Origin: Solirubrobacterales bacterium
Lineage (GTDB): Bacteria; Actinomycetota; Thermoleophilia; Solirubrobacterales; Solirubrobacteraceae
Assembly (NCBI GenBank): GCA_013695395.1
Contig: JACDAP010000513.1
Span: 1 to 8,921 of the forward strand
Reading direction: 5' to 3'
Length of the DNA stretch: 8,921 nucleotides
Numbering within the stretch: the first letter of the stretch is position 1; the number at the start of each line of letters is the position of its first letter. The notes under the pieces were generated by a model. That model saw only the letters and a program-made list of their open reading frames with translations. It searched no databases and was not told where the DNA came from. The translations under genes were made by a program, and so were the position numbers. This document shows, in pieces, positions 1 to 4,599 of the stretch.

Positions 1-479
1 GCAACGACGTCAACGTCGCCGTCAAGGCCGACCAGGGCGACGCCGGCCGCGTGCCCGCCTGCTCGGTCCGCAGTGACGACGTGCTCAACTTCTGCGCCCT
101 CTACGAGAAGGGCCCGGTCGTGCTTGCGCTCTTCGCCCCCCGCAGCCAGGAGTGCACCGAGCAGCTCGATCAGCTCGACGACGCCGCACGCCGACATCCG
201 GAGGTCGCCTTTGCGGCAGTCTCGATCCGCGGGAAGCTCGACGACGTCCGCGACCTGGTCCGCGACCGGCGTTGGAGCTTCCCGGTCGGCTACGACGACG
301 ACGGCGTGCTCGCCAACGCCTACGGCGTGGTCGTCTGCCCGCAGCTGAACTTCGTGCGGCAGGGGGGAAGCGTGCAGGACACGGCCCTGGGGGCGATCGC
401 CCCGCGGGCGCTCGAGGCCAAGATCGACGCGCTGGCCGCCGCCGGCCCGACCGGGGCGACGGGGACCACCGGCGGTTGA
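1..479 (+). CDS. Thioredoxin-fold (redoxin/TlpA-like) protein, 5' truncated
   Basis: This is the 3' part of a gene that enters from the left edge. The frame is open from base 3 and ends at TGA 477-479, so the internal GTG at 51 is probably not the start. Counted from that GTG, a beta-alpha stretch (GPVVLALFAPRSQEC, 21-35) sits where thioredoxins carry WCxxC. Only one cysteine (C35) is present there, with Arg/Ser at the usual first-Cys position. Later comes YGVVVCPQLNFV (91-102), a cis-proline loop with Cys before Pro97, then a helix and a Gly/Thr-rich tail. The fold suggests a peroxiredoxin/TlpA relative acting on thiols or peroxides, but without a CxxC it is unlikely to be a classical disulfide reductase. 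The stop overlaps the next gene by 4 bases, so the two are probably cotranscribed. Fold assignment is fairly secure; substrate and localisation are unknown because the N-terminus lies outside the window. Confidence 0.75.
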   Translation, partial: NDVNVAVKADQGDAGRVPACSVRSDDVLNFCALYEKGPVVLALFAPRSQECTEQLDQLDDAARRHPEVAFAAVSIRGKLDDVRDLVRDRRWSFPVGYDDDGVLANAYGVVVCPQLNFVRQGGSVQDTALGAIAPRALEAKIDALAAAGPTGATGTTGG

Positions 480-1135
480 CGGAGTCGCCGTACCCCGTCT
501 CGCTCGACGACGGCTGGATCGCGGCCGCGCTCGCCGACGAGTTCCCGGAGCTCAAGCTGCGCACCCTGGCCGTGCCCTGCCTGCCCGGGCCGTCCCCGGC
601 GGGACTGCGCGAGCAGTTGCGCTACGTCTCCGACCGGATGACGGGCTCGCGGGCGATCAAGCTGCGCCGCGACCCCGTGCCGAGCGCGTATCGCGTCTTC
701 TACCGGCTGGTCGGCATGGATCCCGACCAGACGCTCACGCCCGTGGAACAGGCCGCGCTGGACCGGCTCTTCCACGGCGGCTACCGCGCCGGCGCCCTGG
801 TGGAGGACGCGCTGCTGCTCTCCCTGGTCGAGACGGGTGTTCCGGTCTACGCGGTCGACGACGACGCGCTTGCCGGCCCGATCGGGGTGCGACCGGCTAT
901 CGCGGGGGAGCGGCTCGGCCGTGGTGCGTACGACCCGGACCTGCTCCCGGGGCGCCTGGTGCTCGCGGATACCGAAGGGCCGGTCGGGGTGCTCTTCGGC
1001 GCCCTGGCCACCGAGCGCCAGGTGACCCGGGAAACCCGCACCGTACGCATCCTGGCGGTCGGGGTGGCGGGGGTCCCGGCCATCCACGTCGAGGAGGCGA
1101 TCTTTGGCGCCGCCGAACTGCTGCAGGGGCGTTGA
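476..1135 (+). CDS. B3/4-domain protein (Phe-tRNA synthetase beta-like)
   Basis: This 219-residue protein resembles free-standing B3/4 domains, the fold found in the phenylalanyl-tRNA synthetase beta chain where it helps edit mischarged tRNA. Typical features are AYRVFYRLVGMDP (71-83), a helical stretch TPVEQAALDRLFHGG (88-102), EDALLLSLVETGVPVYAVD (110-128) and DALAGPIGVRPA (130-141), matching the family order of 'YR.f.r.G.dP', 'N-S..t.lPv.ayD..kl.G'. It lacks synthetase catalytic and anticodon-binding parts. The role of stand-alone members is not settled; trans-editing or amino-acid/nucleotide binding are guesses. The start is TTG 476, which overlaps the upstream TGA as TTGA and suggests translational coupling with the redoxin gene. 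The frame is open much further upstream, but that part only shadows the redoxin gene and is rejected. It is followed after 25 bases by the coiled-coil hypothetical gene, which appears to have its own promoter. Confidence 0.8.
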   Translation: MTESPYPVSLDDGWIAAALADEFPELKLRTLAVPCLPGPSPAGLREQLRYVSDRMTGSRAIKLRRDPVPSAYRVFYRLVGMDPDQTLTPVEQAALDRLFHGGYRAGALVEDALLLSLVETGVPVYAVDDDALAGPIGVRPAIAGERLGRGAYDPDLLPGRLVLADTEGPVGVLFGALATERQVTRETRTVRILAVGVAGVPAIHVEEAIFGAAELLQGR

Positions 1136-1140
1136 GCCGG

Positions 1141-1149
1141 TGCTACGCT
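1141..1149 (+). promoter_or_regulatory. Extended -10 promoter for the 1161 gene
   Basis: TGC followed by TACGCT (hexamer 1144-1149) is an extended -10 element of the TAnnnT type common in actinobacteria. It ends 11 bases before ATG 1161, so transcription would begin only a few bases before the start codon. There is no Shine-Dalgarno sequence in the gap. No convincing -35 was seen. Confidence 0.45.
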
Positions 1150-1160
1150 CGGACGCGAAG

Positions 1161-2012
1161 ATGGCGTTGCTCGACTTCACCGAGCCGGATCGTGATATGC
1201 GGTCGGCCCCGGCACTCGCACCGCAGACCCAGCCCGGGGAGCGTGCGGCTCGCCGCGCGCTCGCGCAGCAGATCGCCCGGCTGGAGTGCGATCTGGGCGA
1301 CGTCCAGGTCTCCTCGTTTCCGTACGGCGGCGCGGAGATCCGTGCGACCGATGCCGCCCGACACGGTCAGGGTCCGCGGATCCTCGGGCTCGCCGAGCTC
1401 GAGCTGCTCCGGGACGCGCTCGCCGAGCAGCTTCGTACCGCGCGACGCGCCCTCGAGGCGCGGGGCCGCGAGCAGGAGCAGCACCGCGTCCGGCTCGAGC
1501 GGATGCTCCTCGCGCCCGGCAAGCACAAGTTCGAGAAGGTCTCCAACAAGGAGCTCGGCGAGGGCGGCTGCGGTGTCTGGCAGGTCCGGCCGCGGCTCGG
1601 CGTCATCGGCATGTTCGCCGGTTGGTGTCACGTCAAGCTCTCCTCCGGGTGTCCCTTATCCACCGCCCGGCGCCTCGCGCCGGGCTCCACAGCCAGCCTG
1701 GCTGATGGGAAAGCGAAGCCGCAAGCGAACCGGGCCCCGAGGCCCGGTTGCTCGTTCAACGGGGGAGGACGCCGGCCCGGCGACGTCCGCTCGCGCCCCG
1801 AAGGCCCACGTCGGTGTGCCCGACCGGCGGGCCCGCAAGCTGGAGGCGCCGAAGGCGCCCTGGGCGCCCGTGCCGATCACCGAGGCGGCGATCCTCGTCG
1901 GGATGGTCTGCATCGTCGCCGGCTTCGTGGTCGGCGCGGGGAGCGTCGGTCCGCTGCTGGTCGTCGGCTTCGGCCTGATCTCGGTGGCCTCGCTCGAGCT
2001 CGCCGTCCGTGA
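1161..2012 (+). CDS. Coiled-coil hypothetical protein with aberrant C-terminal extension
   Basis: I do not recognise a named function. The formal frame (ATG 1161 to TGA 2012) encodes 283 residues, but only the first ~168 look like a real protein: a charged N-terminus, two heptad-like helices (about 27-47 and 75-118, rich in Leu/Arg/Glu/Gln), then a compact segment with KHKFEKVSNKELGEGGCGVW (121-140) and RPRLGVIGMFAGWCHVKLSS (143-162) ending near SSGCPL. After that the frame is Arg/Gly/Pro/Ala-rich, looks like out-of-frame GC-rich DNA, and overlaps the next gene by 308 bases. The natural end is therefore probably close to residue 168 (about base 1665), lost through a stop mutation, an indel or an assembly error. 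Leu166 is encoded by TTA (1656-1658), the only in-frame TTA I found in the window. A shift of one frame would end at TGA 1703-1705, overlapping the next ATG; the other shift runs directly into the next gene. The core is confident; the 3' end is not. Confidence 0.6.
   Translation: MALLDFTEPDRDMRSAPALAPQTQPGERAARRALAQQIARLECDLGDVQVSSFPYGGAEIRATDAARHGQGPRILGLAELELLRDALAEQLRTARRALEARGREQEQHRVRLERMLLAPGKHKFEKVSNKELGEGGCGVWQVRPRLGVIGMFAGWCHVKLSSGCPLSTARRLAPGSTASLADGKAKPQANRAPRPGCSFNGGGRRPGDVRSRPEGPRRCARPAGPQAGGAEGALGARADHRGGDPRRDGLHRRRLRGRRGERRSAAGRRLRPDLGGLARARRP
1665..1749 (+). other. Cluster of three hairpins around the 1705 start codon
   Basis: There are three perfect inverted repeats in 85 bases. 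The first is an 8-bp stem, 1665-1672 with 1678-1685, loop CCTCG. The second is a 5-bp stem, 1690-1694 with 1700-1704, which ends on the base before ATG 1705. The third is a 9-bp stem, 1728-1736 with 1741-1749, with loop CCGA. None is followed by a T-run, so they are not standard intrinsic terminators. They coincide with the place where the upstream frame degenerates and with the poorly codon-biased first 20 codons of the next gene. They could be the remains of a terminator, a translation-control element, or chance in GC-rich DNA. Confidence 0.4.
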
Positions 2013-2211
2013 GCACCGTGCCGGCTACAAGTCCCACTCCACGGTCCTCGCGCTGGCGGTCGCCGTCGTGGTCGCCGCCCCGCTCTACCTGCTCACCGGG
2101 ATCCCGGGCGAGGTGCTCCTCATCCTGGGCGCGGCGATCTTCGCCGCGGCCTTCGGGGGGCTGCGCCGGGTGTTCGCGCAGGCCAGCGGCGGCCTAGGCT
2201 TCCGGGCATGA
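1705..2211 (+). CDS. Small multi-pass membrane protein, unknown function
   Basis: The 168-residue product has a basic, Pro/Ala-rich cytoplasmic N-terminus beginning MGKRSRKR and ending near PKAPWAPVP (49-57). About four hydrophobic segments follow (roughly 59-78, 82-100, 111-131 and 136-154), then a short polar tail. The charged loop AVREHRAGYKSHS (100-112) separates the two halves. I do not recognise the family. Start choice: ATG 1705 gives a typical basic N-terminus, but its first ~20 codons have weak third-position GC, so GTG 1816 (MPDRRARKLEAPKAPW) is a real alternative. No Shine-Dalgarno is visible and a hairpin ends just before ATG 1705. The stop overlaps the ATG of the VOC gene (ATGA at 2208-2211). 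The gene overlaps the doubtful extension of the upstream frame; of the two, this frame has the better codon use and protein-like composition from about 1760 on. Confidence 0.7.
   Translation: MGKRSRKRTGPRGPVARSTGEDAGPATSARAPKAHVGVPDRRARKLEAPKAPWAPVPITEAAILVGMVCIVAGFVVGAGSVGPLLVVGFGLISVASLELAVREHRAGYKSHSTVLALAVAVVVAAPLYLLTGIPGEVLLILGAAIFAAAFGGLRRVFAQASGGLGFRA
2195..2200 (+). promoter_or_regulatory. -10 element TAGGCT, leaderless promoter of the VOC gene
   Basis: TAGGCT lies exactly 7 bases before ATG 2208. In actinobacteria initiation usually falls about 7 bases past the -10 hexamer, which would place the transcript's first base on the A of ATG. The gap (tccgggc) holds no Shine-Dalgarno. It lies inside the last codons of the upstream membrane-protein gene. 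A weak -35 candidate (TTCGCG, 2173-2178) is 16 bases upstream. Confidence 0.5.
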
Positions 2212-2636
2212 ACACCCCGCCCGCCGAGCCGCGCCGCATGCGGCTGACCGGCATCCATCACGTCACCCTGGTCGTCGAGGATCTCACTCGGACGACCGGC
2301 TTCTACCGCGACGTCCTCGGACTCACGCTGGTCCGCGAGGCCGCCAACGACGATGACCCCGGTGCTCGCCACTTCTGGTTCGGGGACGCGGAGGGGAGCC
2401 CGGGCACGCTCGTCTCGTTCCTCGAGTACCCGTCGATGGACCCGGGCGTGGTGGGTCGCGGCTCGACCCACCACCTCGCCTTCGCGGTCGGCTCGGCGGC
2501 CGAGCAGGACGCGTGGCGCGACTGGCTGGCCTCCAAGGACGTGCCGTGCAGCGAGCCGCTGGAGCGCGGCGGCCTGCGGTCGCTCTACTTCCGTGACCCC
2601 GACGGCCACGTCTTGGAGATCGCCGTCCCCCGCTGA
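2208..2636 (+). CDS. VOC/glyoxalase-fold metalloprotein
   Basis: This 142-residue protein is a single vicinal-oxygen-chelate unit made of two beta-alpha-beta-beta-beta modules. Module 1 opens with GIHHVTLVVEDLTRTTGFYR (15-34) and continues with VLGLTLVREAANDDDPGARH (36-55), which resembles the N-terminal half of MhqA/MhqO-type ring-cleaving dioxygenases. Module 2 has GSTHHLAFAVG (85-95) and ends with YFRDPDGHVLEIA (127-139). Likely metal ligands are His18 (or His17), His89 (or His88) and Glu137. Members include ring-cleaving dioxygenases, glyoxalase-like lyases and fosfomycin-type resistance proteins; the substrate cannot be told from sequence, and MhqO-type enzymes normally have two such units. 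ATG 2208 is chosen over ATG 2238 because of the 4-base overlap with the upstream stop and the -10 element 7 bases upstream. It converges on the mIHF-like gene. Confidence 0.88.
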   Translation: MNTPPAEPRRMRLTGIHHVTLVVEDLTRTTGFYRDVLGLTLVREAANDDDPGARHFWFGDAEGSPGTLVSFLEYPSMDPGVVGRGSTHHLAFAVGSAAEQDAWRDWLASKDVPCSEPLERGGLRSLYFRDPDGHVLEIAVPR

Positions 2637-2646
2637 GGCGATCGCG

Positions 2647-2665
2647 GACCGCAGGGTGAGCGGTC
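2647..2665. terminator. Possible bidirectional terminator hairpin
   Basis: The inverted repeat GACCGC (2647-2652) / GCGGTC (2660-2665), with a 7-base loop and one more G-T pair possible outside, fills the 31-base gap between two convergent stops (2636 and 2668). There is no U-tract on either side, as is common in high-GC actinobacteria. The assignment rests on position and symmetry only. Confidence 0.4.
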
Positions 2666-2667
2666 TC

Positions 2668-3024
2668 TCAGGCGTAGACCTGCTCGCGCGCCGGCGGCCG
2701 GGCGGGCGGCGCGGCGGTCCCGAGCGAGGCGGCCAGCGCCAGCCGCTGGCGTTCGGTCATGGTCCCGACGGTCTTGCCCTCGGACATCGGCAGGGTGGCG
2801 AGGAGCTTGCGCACCCGCGTGTGGCCCCATCGGCGCTGGCTGAGCAGGAGGTCACCGATGCTCATCGTCTCGGCGGCCCACGGCACCTCGAGGATCACGG
2901 TGGCCGCGGGAAGCTCGCCGGACAGCACCTGGCGCTTGAGCTCGGCTCGGGCGAGGCGGACTTCGTTGGCGCGTGCGAGCGCGCGAAGGTGCTGAGGGCT
3001 CGTGCCCGGCTGCGGTGTGGTCAT
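2668..3024 (-). CDS. mIHF-like nucleoid-associated protein (actinobacterial IHF family)
   Basis: This 118-residue basic protein matches the actinobacterial integration host factor architecture. An N-terminal charged helix LRALARANEVRLARAELKRQ (13-32) is followed by VILEVPWAAETMSIGDLLLS (43-62), a DNA-binding helix-turn region QRRWGHTRVRKLLATL (63-78), and TVGTMTERQRLALAA (85-99). Family members bend and compact DNA and affect replication and secondary metabolism. Compared with mycobacterial and streptomycete proteins it is divergent: the usual GVGK-type turn is replaced by RWGHT. It also carries a Pro/Ala-rich tail (102-118). ATG 3024 is chosen over the upstream GTG 3189 because a Shine-Dalgarno (GGAGA, 3031-3035) precedes it by 6 bases and the extra N-terminus is unlike the family. 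The classic neighbours of mihF (pyrF, gmk) are absent, so this may be a paralogue. Regulation is suggested by a -35/-10 promoter at 3206-3235 and a foldable leader. Confidence 0.72.
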   Translation of the reverse strand: MTTPQPGTSPQHLRALARANEVRLARAELKRQVLSGELPAATVILEVPWAAETMSIGDLLLSQRRWGHTRVRKLLATLPMSEGKTVGTMTERQRLALAASLGTAAPPARPPAREQVYA

Positions 3025-3030
3025 GCGTTC

Positions 3031-3103
3031 TCTCCGTCCTCCCCGGTGCGGAGCCGAGGGGCTGCTGGTCGTCGTGTCTAAAGCGGGCGCCGACCCGCAC
3101 CGG
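3031..3103 (-). promoter_or_regulatory. Structured 5' leader of the mIHF-like gene
   Basis: On the minus-strand transcript, a perfect 9-bp stem forms between 3095-3103 (CCGGTGCGG in RNA sense) and 3043-3051 (CCGCACCGG). Inside it, a 4-bp stem 3091-3094/3068-3071 stacks directly on the outer helix. A second hairpin, 3060-3063/3052-3055 with a 4-base loop, abuts the other strand. Together they form a three-way junction. The fold ends just before GGAGG (3038-3042), with the Shine-Dalgarno GGAGA at 3031-3035. The position suits control of translation, but no known riboswitch class is recognised and pairing has not been tested by covariation. Confidence 0.4.
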
Positions 3104-3205
3104 AACGCTCCTCGGGGATGCTCGCCCCTGCCCGCGGTGGCCGCTCCGACCTCCGAGGCTACGGGCATCCCATCTCGCTCCGGCGCCAACCATCGGCGTT
3201 CGCCA

Positions 3206-3235
3206 AAACTATGAGACGGGGTCGCCGAGGGTCAA
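3206..3235 (-). promoter_or_regulatory. Sigma-70-type promoter for the mIHF-like gene
   Basis: Read on the minus strand, TTGACC (3230-3235) and TAGTTT (3206-3211) are separated by 18 bases. This is the best -35/-10 pair in the window and lies in an AT-richer patch. Initiation near 3198 would give a leader of roughly 175 bases before ATG 3024. A second, weaker TAnnnT (TAGCCT, 3156-3161) could act closer to the gene. Confidence 0.55.
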
Positions 3236-3295
3236 CATGTGAATTCGCGTAACGCGCGCTCAGAGCGCCGATTTCATCGACGGCCGGTTGGTTTT

Positions 3296-4582
3296 CTACC
3301 CGCGGGAGCCTGGGCCGGGGAGCGGGCCGTGCTCGGCCTCGAAGACGAGCTTCACCGTGCTGAACGCCTCGAGGGCCCGGTCCAGCGTCGCCCGGTCGTG
3401 GGTCGCCATCACCGAGGTGCGCAGGAGGGCGCCGCCCGGAGGCACGGCGGGATGGAGCGCGGTGTTCACGAAGACCCCGGCGTCGTAGAGCGCACGCCAG
3501 AGGAGCGCGGCCTTCCAGTCGTCGCCGACGAGGACCGGGACGATCGGGGTGACGATGTCTCCGCCGCTCGGTAGCGGCTGGGGAGCCACGACGGCGAAGC
3601 CACGCTCCTCGAGCCCGTCCCGGAGGTAGCGGGCGTTGTTCAGGGCCGCCTGGAGCAGCGGGGGGCCGTCCGGGGAGTCGATGATCTTGAGCGCAGCGAG
3701 CGCGGCGCCGATGGCGGCCGGCACGGCGGAGGCGGTGAAGAGGAACGAGCGGGAGGAGATCCGCAGGAAGTCGACGACCTCGGCGCTGCCGGCGATGAAG
3801 CCGCCACACGAGGCGAGCGACTTGGAGAACGTGCCCATTCGGAGGTCCACCTGGTCCTCGACGCCGAAGAGCTCGCACGTTCCGGCGCCGCGCGCGCCGA
3901 GGACGCCCGCGCCGTGGGCCTCGTCGACCATCAGGCGGGCCCCGTGGGATCGGACCAGGGAGGCGATCTCCGTGACCGGGGCGATGTCGCCCTCCATCGA
4001 GAAGACCCCGTCGACGACCACCAGCACGCCGCCGCCGTCGCCCGCGGCACGCTCGAGCTGCTTCTCGAGCTTGTCGAGCCGGTTGTGGCGGAAGGGGCGA
4101 AGCTTGGCCTTGGAGAGCAGGCAGCCGTCGAGGATCGAGGCGTGGTCCCCGGAGTCGACGATCACGGTGTCGCCGGGGGAGAGGATCGTCGAGAGCGTGC
4201 CGAGGTTGGCCTGGTGGCCGGTGGTGAAGACGATCGCCGCCTCGGTCCCCATCCAGCTCGCGATCCGCTCCTCGAGCTCGAGGTGGAGCGGGATCGTCCC
4301 GTTCAGCAGCCGGGAGCCTGTCAGCCCGGTGCCGTACTCCTCCAGGGCGTCGCGGGCGCCCTGCATGACGCGGGGGTCGCTCGTCAGCCCGAGGTAGTTG
4401 TTCGAGCCGAGCATGATCCGCTCCATGCCCTCCATCTCGACGACGGGTAGCGCGGGAGAGGTGACAGTCCGGAAGTAGGGCAGCACGTCGGCGGCCTGGG
4501 CGGCGGCCATGATCGCGGCGCGCTCGTGATCGCGCGCCTTCGCGAAGACGTCGGGGACGGTGGGGGTGGTGGGGGAGTGCAT
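3296..4582 (-). CDS. Alpha-oxoamine synthase, serine-palmitoyltransferase-like
   Basis: This 428-residue PLP enzyme of aminotransferase fold type I belongs to the alpha-oxoamine synthase family, which condenses an amino acid with an acyl-CoA and releases CO2. Landmarks are GSNNYLGL (59-66), GTGLTGSRLLNGT (84-96), GDHASILDG (145-153, His147 stacking on PLP), DGVFSMEGDIAP (191-202), VDEAHGAGVLG (219-229, Asp220/His223), GTFSKSLASCGG (250-261, Lys254 the Schiff-base lysine), FTAS (282-285) and ALLRTSVMATH (385-395, Arg388 the likely carboxylate contact). GTGxTGSRxLNGT and GTFSKS are closer to soluble bacterial serine palmitoyltransferase than to BioF (8-amino-7-oxononanoate synthase) or Kbl (2-amino-3-ketobutyrate ligase), and no biotin or threonine genes lie nearby. 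Start ATG 4582 has a good Shine-Dalgarno (AGAGGA, 4589-4594, 6 bases away). It diverges from an N-acyltransferase gene 17 bases away, which supports a sphingoid-base role. The family is certain; substrate specificity is inferred. Confidence 0.88.
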   Translation of the reverse strand: MHSPTTPTVPDVFAKARDHERAAIMAAAQAADVLPYFRTVTSPALPVVEMEGMERIMLGSNNYLGLTSDPRVMQGARDALEEYGTGLTGSRLLNGTIPLHLELEERIASWMGTEAAIVFTTGHQANLGTLSTILSPGDTVIVDSGDHASILDGCLLSKAKLRPFRHNRLDKLEKQLERAAGDGGGVLVVVDGVFSMEGDIAPVTEIASLVRSHGARLMVDEAHGAGVLGARGAGTCELFGVEDQVDLRMGTFSKSLASCGGFIAGSAEVVDFLRISSRSFLFTASAVPAAIGAALAALKIIDSPDGPPLLQAALNNARYLRDGLEERGFAVVAPQPLPSGGDIVTPIVPVLVGDDWKAALLWRALYDAGVFVNTALHPAVPPGGALLRTSVMATHDRATLDRALEAFSTVKLVFEAEHGPLPGPGSRG

Positions 4583-4599
4583 GTAGGGTCCTCTGCCTC
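4583..4599. promoter_or_regulatory. 17-base divergent start region with overlapping signals
   Basis: The whole space between the two divergent start codons is 17 bases. On the plus strand TAGGGT (4584-4589) is a candidate -10, 10 bases before GTG 4600. No plus-strand Shine-Dalgarno is present, so that mRNA would be leaderless or nearly so. On the minus strand the Shine-Dalgarno AGAGGA (4589-4594) serves ATG 4582. The minus-strand promoter must lie within the first codons of the plus-strand gene; no clear -10 was found there. Confidence 0.45.

Larger units (their letters stand above)
3025..3295. other. 271-base intergenic region between two minus-strand genes
   Basis: This is the longest non-coding stretch in the window. 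It holds the mIHF-like promoter and structured leader, plus two short inverted repeats near the 3' end of the aminotransferase-fold gene. These are CGCGT-A-ACGCG (3246-3256), possibly an operator, and GCGCT-CAG-AGCGC (3256-3268), possibly a terminator hairpin 28 bases past the stop at 3296. Neither has a T-run. No convincing open frame was seen here. Confidence 0.5.

Noticed and set aside
152..475. Upstream extension of the B3/4-domain frame
   Set aside because: It lies out of frame over the redoxin gene and is Arg-rich noise; TTG 476 with the 4-base overlap is a natural start.
1640..1790. Known riboswitch or small RNA (cyclic di-AMP, cyclic di-GMP, SAM or cobalamin type)
   Set aside because: Hairpins are present, but I could not match the conserved core sequences of these classes, and the stretch overlaps an open frame.
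3025..3189. Longer mIHF start at GTG 3189
   Set aside because: The extra residues do not resemble the family, the promoter and structured leader fit a start at 3024, and a Shine-Dalgarno sits directly before ATG 3024.
3296..4582. Naming the oxoamine synthase bioF or kbl
   Set aside because: The PLP loop GTFSKS and the GTGxTGSRxLNGT block fit SPT-like enzymes better, and no biotin or threonine-degradation genes are nearby.
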